Source of the DNA: Leishmania martiniquensis
Lineage: Eukaryota; Euglenozoa; Kinetoplastea; Trypanosomatida; Trypanosomatidae
Direction of reading: 5' to 3'
DNA: 64,000 nt
Assembly (NCBI RefSeq): GCF_017916325.1
Contig: NC_090171.1
Span: 1,849,501 to 1,913,500 of the forward strand
A program made the position numbers and the translations under genes. Under the pieces are notes generated by a model that saw nothing but the letters and a program-made list of their open reading frames with translations, did no database searches and was not told the origin of the DNA. This document shows positions 18,620-29,276 of the stretch, piece after piece (the first letter of the stretch is position 1; every line of letters starts with the position of its first letter).

Positions 18620-21600
18620 ATGACCGTCCACGTCTCCAGTGCTACTATTGTGACGTCGCTGTGGGGGCCGGCGGACGTGACTGCTATCCCCCTGCACCCA
18701 AACGGACAGTTCTTGTCCATCCAACTGTCACCGACAGCCGCCATCGAGGATAACACCGTCACCTCTGTTGCCTTTCATCCCGTGGATGAGACCTGCTTTG
18801 TGCTGGGGACGGAGGCCGGCAAAGCGTATGGCGTGTCGCTTCAGGAGAATAAGTTGTTCCTCCTCGCCGATGTCGGCCAACGTGGCGCCCTTCGATGCGC
18901 CACCTTCTGTCCCGGCTACCTCACTAGTCCTATCGTGGTGTTCGCTAGCAGTGACAATAGACTTCTTTTCTTAGATTGGCAACGGGGCATTGTGTTGCAG
19001 GATGTGTCGGCGTCGGCGCATGAACGGCCCATCCAGCGCCTCGTTACGGGTGCCTCGACCGAGTCCCTCTTCTGCGCGGTGAGCGCCGATGCTTTCTCTT
19101 GCTGGGAGCCCCTTTCAAGTAGCGAAGGAGCAAGCGGCATGGACCCGTCAAGCTCCTCTGTGCCAGTGAGCAGCAAGCAGGGTTCCGTCGGCAGAATCGG
19201 GGCTGCTGATTCTTCCCCGAGGGACCGTACCTCTCCCGGGTTCTCCATGCCGCGGTACGGCTGCTCCAGTAGTGCAATGCCGACCCAATGCACTCTTGCA
19301 CTCCAGCGGGATGGCGAGCCCGTTCCAAAGTGCGCCGAGAGAGCCCCACACCGCTTTCTCGGAGTGCACATTCTCTACCCGGGTCTGCTGGTTTCCGTGG
19401 AAACGAACGGCGTGCTGTCTCTCTGGTCCCGAGCTGCAGCGCTTGGCGATGATGAAGCGGTGCGGCACCGGGCACCGCTTTGCCTGCAGCAGAGCGCTAC
19501 CGCACCGAAGGTGCTGAGGGTGCGTTGCTCCGCGCAATGTGGAGCACTCATTGCTCTCGGCGCAGATGCCGCGACCGTGGACGAGACGGGGGGCCGTGTG
19601 GAGCCGGTGGTCGCTTTCGTTGTGGGACAAACGCTGGAGGGCGCGGGCATTGTACGGCTGCCGACCGGCGGCACGGGGGTGCCGACAAGAGCTGGAGCCG
19701 TAGCAGTCACGCACGTAAGTGCTTTGCAGTCGGACTGCGTAGCGTGCCTCTTGAACACCGGCACCGTGCATGTTGTGCTACCCAGTACCTTTCACCTTGT
19801 TTTCTCGATTGCCTCGCCGTCAATACGTGGCTTTGGCCATTGTCGCGGCCCGCGGTCGAACTGGAGTTTTACACCATCAGGACCGACCTTTGGTGCCATG
19901 TGGTGCAAGCATGTCCTCCTTCTCCTTCACCTTCCCACCGCACGCAGCCACGATGGCGGTGCTGTGCCCACTCCACAAACTGCACCGCTGTGGGCGGGAT
20001 CGAGAGGTACCCGAACGGCCGTGGGTCTGGGTGGCAAGGAGCGCATGCTCGTCCAGACGAACGTTTCACGACTGAGCGGCCGGCCCAAGGACGGCCCTTC
20101 GGTGGTAGCGCAGTCGTTCCTGCGCTCCTGCCATGGAGCGCGATCGGCGCCATCACCGCACGGGGCTGCGGCGGATAGTGCGCAAAGTCGTGTCAGCGCC
20201 GCCCTCGCCGTTCTATCGATGTGCCGGCACCCCGTCGATGTTCCCAAGAGGGGCCTTCCTGCGGTCTGGCCCGATGTCAACGAGGTGGATCTGCGCGCCT
20301 TGAAGCCGGAGCTGGATGCGCCCCGGACCAGTAGCGCCAGAGAGGAGGACCCGGATGCGACTGTCAGTGGGCCGTCAACATGGTCGTCGGCTGCGGTGTT
20401 CTGTGACACCCTCACCCCCGCCTCCTGTCAGTACAACCTGAATCAGCTACAGACCCACCTACTGAGACACGGAGTGTTTCCGCATCGGTACCGACCCGCT
20501 ATTTGGCGATTTCTGGCTGGACTACCGAGCAAGGCGAGGACAATGTCGCAGTTCGCCGCACTTGCGCGTAGACCTCCCCACCTCGCTGTGTCGCAGCTCA
20601 TGGCCCCCTTCCCACTCCCTCCTTCCATGACTCGCGATGCCGTGGAACGCGCCCTCTCGTGTCTCTGCTGGGCCTCTCCGGTCTTCACTCTTGCCTCATA
20701 CCTTCCAGTGCTCGTGTACCCGTTTGCTATGGTCTTTCACGACGATGTGCAGAGTATTGTCGAGATCGTGCTCGTCTTTTTTCTTAACTGGGGGCGCGAC
20801 TTTTTTGTCTGCCATCCTCACGGACCGACACGGGTGCTTCTGGCCATGGAGCGTCAGCTGCGCCGGCTGGACGAGCCACTCTGGCAGCATCTTGACGCCA
20901 TTGGGGCAGGTGTCGCGGTGTGGGGCTGGGAGCTGCTGACAAGCTTTTTCACCGACTCCCTCACTGGGGCCGAGTGGGTGCAAGTGATGGACCACACCTT
21001 CACGGCGGCGCCATTGTGGCTGTTTGCCTTTCACGTGACGCTCGTGCGCACCCGATTCCGGCCGAAACTGATGTCAGCTTTGAGCGTAGAGGACGTGCGT
21101 AGCGTGCTCCGCCGCCTGCCCACCGCCGACACGGCCCCTTCAGCACCGTCGTCGCCCTATACCATGCAGCATCTGATCGAAGAGGGCTATCGACTTTGCT
21201 GCGACTGGTCATGCGAGTCCGGTGACCCCATGACGAACTTATCCATGCTGAGGGTGTTTCAGACGCTCACGCCTGAGTTCGTGTACCCGGCGAACGTCGC
21301 CCACGACTCTGTAGTTCTCGCTGAGAAGCTGCGCGAACTTTCGCTACTGCAACGAAGTCGTGATGAGGAAAGAAAGGCCAAGGCTCACTTGAACGAGCTG
21401 CGCAAGGTGGCTGATGCAGCCTCTGCCGAGGAGGCGGCGTACCTGCAGCAGCAGCGCGCTCGCGTCGCGGCCAAGTACGATGCGTGTGCGGCGTCGTGGC
21501 AGGTGCACGTGGCGGTGGAGAAGCTGCAGCAAGAGAGGGAAGCGGAGGAGCGGCAGCTGCGATGGGACGCGCTGCAGAAGCGGACACGCAACGCTGAAGA

Positions 21601-23023
21601 GTTGAAGGCTTTGCACAACGAGATGAACCTGGTGGAGTCTCAGCTTCGCCATGATATGGTGGATCGGCACATGGAGCAGCTCAAGTGGCGGCTTGCGGCG
21701 CACCTGACAGACGAGGAGCTGGCGCAACTGCAGAGAGACGCCGATGCGCAAGTGGAGCGCGCGGTTCAACGTCTTGAGGAGGATGAGCAACGGTTCGTGG
21801 AAGACGTGGCTCTATACGAAGCGGCACCGCCGCTCTGTCTCGAGAAGGGGCAAATTGAAGAGGAAAAACAGCAAGTGGGGACGACGGGGTCTCTTGCAGG
21901 CGGGGTCGAAGGCTTAAACCCATCGCTGCAGGCCTCGCTCACAGGCGATGTCACGGAGGAGAGGTTCGAGAAAAGGGAACAGCAATCACTTCGACAGGAC
22001 GGAGCCCTAAGCGCACGAAAGGACCACGGGGAGGAGTCTTCAGACGGAGCCGTCGTCGTAGGGAGTGCCATGCCGTCGAGCCAGCCCCCTGATGCTCGCG
22101 CTATCTCGCATGAGAGCCACCTTTCTGCCTCTCACTCCTCGGCTAGTGAAAGCAAAGCTTCCTCCTCTGTATCTCTAACCGCGGCGGACGAAGCCGTTCG
22201 TGGCGATGGTGGGCCGCTCCAACACAGAAAGCAAGCCGCGGCGGCGTCACGCACGGCCGACTCGCAAGCAGAAGCATCTGTAGAGGACGCCTGTGACCCC
22301 CGAACGGAGAGCGAGCAGCACGTGACCGACTTGGAGAAGGTGAAAAGGGGCACATTGGTAGACGGAAAAGGCGGCAGGCGTGACTTTGTCCCGCCCCCGC
22401 CGCGGCGGCATGCCGATTGCCATTCACCGTATGCGCACGGCAGCATTGCAGCCACTCAGCGGCGGTTTCTGGAGCTGCGCGATCGCGTCTTGAGCAGGAT
22501 GGAAGTTTACACCCAAACTGGCGTAACCGAAGATCCGCTTCGGCGATACAGACGATCATATCGTAGTGAAGACAGCATGGCACTGGAGACGGCCTCATAC
22601 CCATCATCTTACATCGAGCCCTCCAACGGGCGGCGGCTGTTCGACAACGATAACCCCGTCGGATGTGGCGCCCATGCATTTAAGCGCTTCGGGGAAAGAC
22701 AGCGGTCCCCGCGCGATCCACCCCGATCGGATTCCTACACCGGGACGGAAACTGCGACAACGAGGAGGTCCACCTCCTCAACAAGGCAGAGCGTGTCATC
22801 TACCACGTCAGCCACGAGCAGCTACGAGTCACCGGGCACCTACACATCCTACGACTACAATTACTCTGCCGCCACGTCGACGACGTGGCGCACTGGCGAG
22901 ACAAGGTCGTCCGGCTCAGGCGTGTACGAGTCCTCCTCTTCTCTCGTTCACGCTGCACGGCACAGCAGCGGTCGGCTGGTGCAGGATGACGGGCGTAGGC
23001 ACCTCTGGGCTTCTCGGCACTGA
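18620..23023 (+). CDS. WD40-TBC-coiled-coil protein, TBC1D31 (WDR67)-like
   Basis: 1467 residues from ATG 18620; the frame is open to a TTG at 18524 but has no earlier ATG. Residues ~1-430 look like a diverged WD40 propeller (VAFHPVDETCFVLGTEAG, VVFASSDNRLLFLDWQ). Residues ~605-825 form a TBC (Rab-GAP-type) fold, starting HLLRHGVFPHRYRPAIWRFL and running through FLNWGRDFF and VWGWELLTSFF. Residues ~900-1070 are a strong coiled coil rich in Glu, Gln, Arg and Leu. The final ~400 residues are Ser/Arg-rich, with a Tyr/Ser/Thr-rich tail. The order WD40, TBC, coiled coil is that of TBC1D31, a centriolar-satellite/ciliary protein in animals, which suggests a flagellar base or basal-body role. The usual arginine-finger (IxxDxxR) and glutamine-finger (YxQ) motifs of active Rab-GAPs are not visible, so it may be a scaffold rather than a GAP. 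Confidence 0.75.
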   Translation: MTVHVSSATIVTSLWGPADVTAIPLHPNGQFLSIQLSPTAAIEDNTVTSVAFHPVDETCFVLGTEAGKAYGVSLQENKLFLLADVGQRGALRCATFCPGYLTSPIVVFASSDNRLLFLDWQRGIVLQDVSASAHERPIQRLVTGASTESLFCAVSADAFSCWEPLSSSEGASGMDPSSSSVPVSSKQGSVGRIGAADSSPRDRTSPGFSMPRYGCSSSAMPTQCTLALQRDGEPVPKCAERAPHRFLGVHILYPGLLVSVETNGVLSLWSRAAALGDDEAVRHRAPLCLQQSATAPKVLRVRCSAQCGALIALGADAATVDETGGRVEPVVAFVVGQTLEGAGIVRLPTGGTGVPTRAGAVAVTHVSALQSDCVACLLNTGTVHVVLPSTFHLVFSIASPSIRGFGHCRGPRSNWSFTPSGPTFGAMWCKHVLLLLHLPTARSHDGGAVPTPQTAPLWAGSRGTRTAVGLGGKERMLVQTNVSRLSGRPKDGPSVVAQSFLRSCHGARSAPSPHGAAADSAQSRVSAALAVLSMCRHPVDVPKRGLPAVWPDVNEVDLRALKPELDAPRTSSAREEDPDATVSGPSTWSSAAVFCDTLTPASCQYNLNQLQTHLLRHGVFPHRYRPAIWRFLAGLPSKARTMSQFAALARRPPHLAVSQLMAPFPLPPSMTRDAVERALSCLCWASPVFTLASYLPVLVYPFAMVFHDDVQSIVEIVLVFFLNWGRDFFVCHPHGPTRVLLAMERQLRRLDEPLWQHLDAIGAGVAVWGWELLTSFFTDSLTGAEWVQVMDHTFTAAPLWLFAFHVTLVRTRFRPKLMSALSVEDVRSVLRRLPTADTAPSAPSSPYTMQHLIEEGYRLCCDWSCESGDPMTNLSMLRVFQTLTPEFVYPANVAHDSVVLAEKLRELSLLQRSRDEERKAKAHLNELRKVADAASAEEAAYLQQQRARVAAKYDACAASWQVHVAVEKLQQEREAEERQLRWDALQKRTRNAEELKALHNEMNLVESQLRHDMVDRHMEQLKWRLAAHLTDEELAQLQRDADAQVERAVQRLEEDEQRFVEDVALYEAAPPLCLEKGQIEEEKQQVGTTGSLAGGVEGLNPSLQASLTGDVTEERFEKREQQSLRQDGALSARKDHGEESSDGAVVVGSAMPSSQPPDARAISHESHLSASHSSASESKASSSVSLTAADEAVRGDGGPLQHRKQAAAASRTADSQAEASVEDACDPRTESEQHVTDLEKVKRGTLVDGKGGRRDFVPPPPRRHADCHSPYAHGSIAATQRRFLELRDRVLSRMEVYTQTGVTEDPLRRYRRSYRSEDSMALETASYPSSYIEPSNGRRLFDNDNPVGCGAHAFKRFGERQRSPRDPPRSDSYTGTETATTRRSTSSTRQSVSSTTSATSSYESPGTYTSYDYNYSAATSTTWRTGETRSSGSGVYESSSSLVHAARHSSGRLVQDDGRRHLWASRH

Positions 23024-24203
23024 TGTGCCAGAGTGACGGGCAACACCGAGAAGTGATTGGCCAATGAAAAAAGGGAATCTGTGGCGTTTACAGAGATGTT
23101 TTCTATTTTTTCGTTTTCAGCGCCGCATGAGGGCGCCGCCACGCTGAAGCCTTTTATTGTCCTGCGGATTTGGAGGGCAGGCGCACACCAGTAGCGAGGC
23201 AGGCGCTTAATGCTTTCTTCTCTTCCCATCTTCGACTGCTTTTATTCAAACACGCTCGCGCTCTTCTCTTTCTATGTCTCTCTGTTCTGCGCTCAGCGCT
23301 GCGAATGCCTCTCTTCTTGCCACGCGGTGCAGCCTGCGGAAACACGCGGAGGCCGCCACATGCAGTGGTAACGCTGGCCTATACTAACAATGCGGCAAGA
23401 CAAGGCATGATGCGGCGAGCGGTTGCCGGCCAGATTTTCGTGCCTCTCGTCATCGGCACGAGCGCAGGTGCATTCAGGCTCAGGGGCCTTTTATCCTGTG
23501 GCTTTACGGACACCGCAGCTGCGGCTGCTCGCGCGCTTGATCACCGTCCTCTTTGCCTCTTCCTTCGCTTTCTCTCTTTCCCATATCGTTTTCGCCGCTT
23601 CTTACTTCACCCCCACCCCTCACTCCGCCCACAGTTGCGATGGTGGCGCGGGCGAGGAGGAGCGGCGCGCCGAGCCTATTTTCTGTCCGTCTTTTTCTCA
23701 GCCTTTGCGTGAAAGCGAAAGCGGCGGCGTGACCTCTCTCCGAGTCGAGACCGCTGCACCACGTTGCCGCCGGCGCCGGCGGCCTCTGTGCCCACGCCAA
23801 CCTTACAGAAGTGATTATATCAATACTGTGCTTATCGCAGCCCTCTACCCCCACCCCACCCCGTTCCCCCATCCATCCCCCTCACGAGCCTTACTGATCT
23901 TGGGTCGTACCGTGCCCTCCCCGCCCCGTCTCGAGATGTGAGCCGCTCCGCCAGCAGTCCGTCTACCACGTCCTCTGTCTTATCTCTGCTCTTAGATTTC
24001 CCTTAGATTCGTTTGCCACACTTTCCGCTGCAAAAGAGGAAGACAGTTGCTGCGGCCGAAGTGTGTGCTCCTCGCTGGTGAACGTCTTCGCCTGTCAAGG
24101 CGGCTCTGCGTGTCCCCTTCTCTCTCTGTCCATAGCGCTCTTCTCACTGCAACGTTGTCAAGCATCGCCTCTATCCGCCCGCGTGTTCACTTTCTAAGTG
24201 GAG
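23024..24203 (+). other. Intergenic spacer (1.2 kb)
   Basis: No gene seen. CT-rich from about 23540 to 23640 and 23840 to 24190, with several pyrimidine-AG sites (23994-23995, 24005-24006, 24134-24135). A 180-codon frame at 23170-23712 has the Leu/Phe/Arg/Ser composition of a translated pyrimidine tract. Confidence 0.6.
24113..24135 (+). promoter_or_regulatory. Likely spliced-leader acceptor for the 1384-residue gene
   Basis: TCCCCTTCTCTCTCTGTCCATAG-type tract ending AG at 24134-24135, 68 bases before the ATG at 24204. Two weaker AGs lie 130-140 bases upstream. Confidence 0.5.
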
Positions 24204-27200
24204 ATGGAGGCGTCATCACCTGCCGCGGGTACTAGCGTAGACCTGTGCGTTCTCGAGTACGCGACTAACATGCGCTGGTTGCTCCGCTACGCTGCCCGTG
24301 AGCTCGACCCGACTGTAGAGCAACACTACCCTCGCTTCGTTGCGGAGGTCGCCAAGTTGGACGTCATCCTCTCTCGCACTACATTCGAGCGCTGCTGCAA
24401 ACTTGGCGATCTACCGTTCGGCCTTGTGCGTCTCTCGCGAGAGGCGGTGCTGTATTTGCTAGTGTCGGATCATCTCTTAGGCGGATGCCCGCCGACGATG
24501 CATCCGTTTCTCAAGCAGGCTGTCGCCCCTGAGCCGAAGGGTGCAGTGTGCGCGTCTCCCCGAAGAGCGCCAGTGAGCGCCGACCTCAACGTAAGTTTCC
24601 GAAGCGACTACGAAGGCGAGGGAAAGGAAAGCGCCTCCTTGCGCACCTTAGAGGAGCTTGATGCGCAACCACTTGCCGCCATCAACACCTCTAGTGAGGA
24701 GATGTCGATGCTCGCCGAAGTGGACGCTCAGAGAAGTGAGACGCAGGCGATGCTGCTGCTGTTGCGGTGGCTTTTCAGCGAAGGCGTACTCTCGGAACAC
24801 GAAATATTTGAAACAGCTCATTTAGGAGACATTGGTGACGGCGGCTTAAATCGCGACGCGGAATACGAGCGGTTCTGCCGACATCAGCAACTCGCGTATC
24901 ACCTGGCGGAGATCATGCCTTTCTATCTAGGTGCACATCTTCTGGTGTCGCGCTCCCTCCTCCTGCAGTACAGCGCGACGCTACTCACAGCGGAAGCGGT
25001 CATGCAACACGTCGCCCATCTGCGCTCAGTCCTCCCTGCTGCTGCTACATCTCTCTCTGCGTTGCCGACGCCGTCGAGCGTCGAGGGAGCCCTTCTCGAT
25101 TGGTTCCAGGCGATTGTCGACTCCATCAACGGAAGCGATGAGGGGGCGGTAGTTATGGCGCGCCTGCAAGAGTGCCCCGCTCTCCGTGCCTTCGTTCAGT
25201 GCGGGCCGTTCTGCCGGGACGTGATGGACCCGAGTGATCGCGACTTCTTCCGTCTCGTACAGAGCGGCGAATGCGTCTGTGTAGTACTCCTGTTCTACTA
25301 CCCAGACGCTTTTCCTTTCGCGTGGCTGTCGACTGCGCTGCGCACAGCGGAAGAAAGTACTCGGGAAAAGCTGAACGCCGATTGTGAGCTGGAGCAGCTG
25401 CACCGTTATTTGTCCTTAAGCTACTGGACCGCCATCGTAGCGGCGACGCGGCAGCTTGGCGTGTGGACACATTTGACGCCTGAGGAGATCGTCACACACG
25501 GTTGCACAGCGCTTCCGCTCCACATGTTTTGCCTCATCCAGCAGCTTTTCGCTGTACTCGCCACCAACGCGGAGGAGGATGTTCGCGTGAGTGTCGACAC
25601 GGCGTGGTGGGAGCAGATGACAAGCAGAGATGGCCTGACAGAGATGATGACAGGTGTGGTAGGGGACGCCAGTACACATACGCCTGTGTGGAGTGACCCA
25701 GCGACGACAAAGGCAGCGCTGAGGAGCGGAAGTGCCCTCCCGGGTGCGCAACGAGTGCTCCGCAAGTCCATGCAGGACACTTGTCTACCCGCTGCGCTCG
25801 CCTCGAGCGAGGTCGTCCACAACTACACTAGAACGGAGCATGCTATCATGAAGGGTGTACGTGGCGAGCGGCTGCCTGAAACGGGCGCTGTAGCGCCGAC
25901 GTTCTCGCCTGCGCGCGCGACGGCGAGTCTTGAGACAGATGCACTCGGCTCCGTTCGAATCGGAGTTGATGAGCCGGTTGGGGGGGACGGCGACGCCGAC
26001 AATGATGACACACAGTTCTCCGTCAAAGCAGCCTGCGCGCAGTGCGATGGTCATGTGTCTTCGAGGACCGCGGGCAGGGAAGCCTTTGAAACGACTTTGG
26101 CAGTCTTGCGGCCGATGGTAAGGTGGCGACGCAGCGCTGAGGCGCATACCGGCGCACCATCCTCTCTGGCAGCGGCCATGACGCCGCCTCCACACAGGCT
26201 CACCAACGCCTCGGCAGGCAGCTGCGAAGATGGACTGCAGAGGACCAATTCCAGAGCCACTGTGTTTGGAACGCATACCATTGACACGTATACGCGAGCT
26301 GAGGAGGAGGGCCCGTCCGGCAGGAGCGCGACAGTTGTAGGTGCCCTCACCACTCCGGCAGCGTTGGTGCTGAGCGAGGCCTTTCCGAACTCCTCAAACA
26401 CGCTGCTTCACATGAAAACGGTCGACTCTGGCCTCCGCCGGTGTTCAGCCGCCGGCTGTCAGGAGGTTCCCACTATGACTACTGCAACAGTCAGCATGCC
26501 CGTCAAAAAGGGGGCGAAAACCGCGACGATGGTGTGCAGCGAGCGAGACAACACACCGTTTACGTCACACCTTGCTGGTGGCGGGTGTACAAACGACAGA
26601 GATGGCTTTGTCGTGGCGTCCCCTGAAAGCGTTTCACCAAGTAGGGTGTGGGCCGGTGGATGTGTAGTCGAGCGGTCTTCGAGCTCCTCGCTGACGCACA
26701 GCACCGACTTTGTGCCACATATGCGCTTGCCGGCCGCCCAAGACGCACACGAAGTAGCGAACGAAATCTCCCTCAGCGGCGATCTCTCTGGAGCGAACCA
26801 CACATCGCCTGCCACGACTGAGTCGCAGCACGCAGCAGAAGTGTTGTCCACATCGCCGCTGCTCACGCCCATGACGGTCGAGGCATTCCCAGCGGTGAAG
26901 CTTAACGATTCGATGACTCTCCCTACAGCAACGAGCTCCGCTTCAGCCGGCCTCGCCATCGCTAGTGAAGAGAGGTTCGTGTGTCGCAGGCGCGATGGCG
27001 CGGCGGGGAATGCGAATGCAGGCGCTGATTTCTCTGCTGTGGGCTGGAGCACCGATGCAGTATCCTTGCGCTTGTCCCCTTCGAGGAGGCCGTCACCGAC
27101 GGGCAAAAGCAATGTTGAGGTTGCAGCGAAAGGCTCTGCGGAAAGCGCCGAGCAGGCGGCTGGCACCCCCATTCCTGTTCGCGTATCATCAGTGACCCTG

Positions 27201-28358
27201 TTGAAGGCACCCGCGAGATCTGCCTCCCGCGAGAACTATACGAGCAAGCCATACCCACGCACGCCCACTTGTCTAAAGGGCACCACCGCGGATAGGGATA
27301 GCATATCACTCCTCCGCGAAGAAGTGAAGGCCCCACTCCCACACGCCACAAGCCCAGCGAGACGTTCCTCACCACCGTCAGAGAAGTCGAGGCGAAGTCG
27401 GCGGCAACGGAAATCTACCCTTAGGATAAACGTAGTGGAAGAGCATAGAACGGTAGCGTGCCACGCGCTGCGCTCGCAGTCTCGCGAACGGGCTCCGGCG
27501 CCAGGGGAAGGTGACGAGCGGCGCCGCATGGCTGGCGAAGACAAGGGAGAGCTCCGAGCTTCGCCTCCTAGAGCAGTGTCCCCTTCCCCCGTCCCTCCAG
27601 GCTCGCAAGTTTTTTCACGGCATGCCGGAGGCGGAAGTGCTGATGAGGACATGACTGATCGTACGTTGCGTAACGCAAACAAATCTCCCGAGTTGTCACC
27701 GCTTACTCGAGCGCTGGCACACAGCCTATCCGACACTTATGAAACCGTTTACGCATCGTTGCTGGAGGACATGGCTGCCTCCGACGTGGATATTCTCCGT
27801 CGTTGCCACCGCACCACAATGGGGAGCAGCTGGCACTCGAGCGTGTCGTGGCCGCACCACCGCTCCTCGTGCGGCGCTGCCGACTCTGTAAGGAGCACTG
27901 TGTCGCCATTGCAGAAGACTGCGCAGGTGCGGGAGCTACTCGATCGCTTGACAGGGATCAACCTAGCGGATATGGTGAACAAGGACAAGCAAGAATTGTA
28001 TAGGGCCCTGGCGCAGCAGCAAGCAGTGGTCAATGACTTAAGGAGTGCGCTTCACGGCAGGGGCGGCTGCATGGGCTGTCAAGAGCGATTCTGCCACGCG
28101 AGGCACCGCCCGACGCTGCGCCGCAGACGCCAATTGCAGTTGCCGATCTCGCTCGCAGAAGCGGACGACCAAGGCTCTGAGGCGGTCGCTGCAACAAAGA
28201 AAGCTCTCTCCCGCCGGGCACCTTCCTTGTCTGGTGATGGCGCAGGTACGCGGGACGGCTTCATCTCTGCTATGACGGCAGAAGTTGGTGCCGCAGAGTC
28301 ATGCGTGTTCCAGAGAAGCCTCCCTGGGCAGGCGACTGGGGAGGACCCCTTGTCGTAG
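24204..28358 (+). CDS. Large hypothetical protein, ordered N-terminus and long Ser-rich disordered region
   Basis: 1384 residues from ATG 24204 (a GTG two codons upstream was not used). Residues 1 to ~480 look ordered and helical, with Leu, Cys and aromatic residues (e.g. MRWLLRYAARELDP, FCRDVMDPSDRDFFRLVQ, LHRYLSLSYWTAIVAATRQ). From ~480 to ~1210 the protein is low complexity: Ser, Thr, Ala and Pro with short basic patches, including KSRRSRRQRK near 1065. The last ~170 residues hold a short helical stretch (VRELLDRLTGINLADMVNKDKQELYRALAQQQAVV) that may form a coiled coil, followed by MGCQERFCHARH, a possible Cys/His metal site. No family recognised. The size and pattern resemble trypanosomatid scaffold or cytoskeleton-associated proteins, but nothing here proves it. 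Confidence 0.75.
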   Translation: MEASSPAAGTSVDLCVLEYATNMRWLLRYAARELDPTVEQHYPRFVAEVAKLDVILSRTTFERCCKLGDLPFGLVRLSREAVLYLLVSDHLLGGCPPTMHPFLKQAVAPEPKGAVCASPRRAPVSADLNVSFRSDYEGEGKESASLRTLEELDAQPLAAINTSSEEMSMLAEVDAQRSETQAMLLLLRWLFSEGVLSEHEIFETAHLGDIGDGGLNRDAEYERFCRHQQLAYHLAEIMPFYLGAHLLVSRSLLLQYSATLLTAEAVMQHVAHLRSVLPAAATSLSALPTPSSVEGALLDWFQAIVDSINGSDEGAVVMARLQECPALRAFVQCGPFCRDVMDPSDRDFFRLVQSGECVCVVLLFYYPDAFPFAWLSTALRTAEESTREKLNADCELEQLHRYLSLSYWTAIVAATRQLGVWTHLTPEEIVTHGCTALPLHMFCLIQQLFAVLATNAEEDVRVSVDTAWWEQMTSRDGLTEMMTGVVGDASTHTPVWSDPATTKAALRSGSALPGAQRVLRKSMQDTCLPAALASSEVVHNYTRTEHAIMKGVRGERLPETGAVAPTFSPARATASLETDALGSVRIGVDEPVGGDGDADNDDTQFSVKAACAQCDGHVSSRTAGREAFETTLAVLRPMVRWRRSAEAHTGAPSSLAAAMTPPPHRLTNASAGSCEDGLQRTNSRATVFGTHTIDTYTRAEEEGPSGRSATVVGALTTPAALVLSEAFPNSSNTLLHMKTVDSGLRRCSAAGCQEVPTMTTATVSMPVKKGAKTATMVCSERDNTPFTSHLAGGGCTNDRDGFVVASPESVSPSRVWAGGCVVERSSSSSLTHSTDFVPHMRLPAAQDAHEVANEISLSGDLSGANHTSPATTESQHAAEVLSTSPLLTPMTVEAFPAVKLNDSMTLPTATSSASAGLAIASEERFVCRRRDGAAGNANAGADFSAVGWSTDAVSLRLSPSRRPSPTGKSNVEVAAKGSAESAEQAAGTPIPVRVSSVTLLKAPARSASRENYTSKPYPRTPTCLKGTTADRDSISLLREEVKAPLPHATSPARRSSPPSEKSRRSRRQRKSTLRINVVEEHRTVACHALRSQSRERAPAPGEGDERRRMAGEDKGELRASPPRAVSPSPVPPGSQVFSRHAGGGSADEDMTDRTLRNANKSPELSPLTRALAHSLSDTYETVYASLLEDMAASDVDILRRCHRTTMGSSWHSSVSWPHHRSSCGAADSVRSTVSPLQKTAQVRELLDRLTGINLADMVNKDKQELYRALAQQQAVVNDLRSALHGRGGCMGCQERFCHARHRPTLRRRRQLQLPISLAEADDQGSEAVAATKKALSRRAPSLSGDGAGTRDGFISAMTAEVGAAESCVFQRSLPGQATGEDPLS

Positions 28359-29276
28359 GGGAGGGCGCCTCATCATTTCCCTTCCATACGCGAGGGCGCG
28401 GGGAGGAAGGTGAAGTCCCCGCACGAGCCTTTCGCGACAGTGCAAAGGACAGAGGGACGAAAGGAAGCCCGCGAGGGCACACGCACGCAGGAAAAGATGG
28501 CGCAGCGTCTCCTCCACAAGGCACGGCTGCTTCTCACCCGTGCCTTCCCCTGCACCAACACTAACGAAATGAACTCGAATCCGGCCAGGCTGAGCCCGTC
28601 CGAGTACGAACCTATAAGGTCATTTTCACATGAATAGAGAGAGGAGGATCGGACACGGCACCACGTGTGTGGGCACATGGGAGCTAACGACTTGTCACGT
28701 CACAGGTAAGCACTCTTTTTTGTTTTGGGCGTGTCTCTCTCTCCGTGTGTGTGTGTGTGTGCGTTACTCCTGTAGACAGCTTTTCGTCTTGTTGACGCAC
28801 ATGTGTGTGAGAGGTTCGCACCACCAGAGGTGAAGAGCAAAAGATGTCGCATCGCTAGTGATTTCGCAGCACCCAGTGCCTTTTGGGTGAGTGAAGGTTG
28901 AATGATGTACTCACGCGCTCCTCGATGCACACCAGACTCTGCACGAAGTGCTGTGCCTCACCACATTTCGCGCTCTCCTTCTCTCTTCTTGATTCGGTGG
29001 CCCTTGTTCATCTCGCGTGCATCCAGCGCTGTTCCATTCACAACCTCCGTCCGTGTATGTGTGTGTGTGTGTGTAAACGATTGAAAACGGTGCGTTCCCC
29101 CTCTTCCTACGCTTCTGCGCACCACATGCGCGCGTAGACGGACACTTGCTTCTGCGCCTTCTCCTCGTTTTCTTTGGCTATCTGTTCTTCTGCGCCCCCG
29201 TGTCGATGCAAACTGTTGTGAACGCAGAACCGTGTACACTTCACCGTCTCTGCGTGTCTGTCGTCTACGAAACCTC
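28359..29276 (+). other. Intergenic spacer (0.9 kb)
   Basis: No gene seen. (TG)n runs at about 28747-28760 and 29058-29073; CT-rich tract before PIG-P (29145-29190). An upstream ATG at 29206 is out of frame with PIG-P and could act as a short upstream ORF if the leader includes it; the AG at 29225-29226 would exclude it. Confidence 0.6.
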
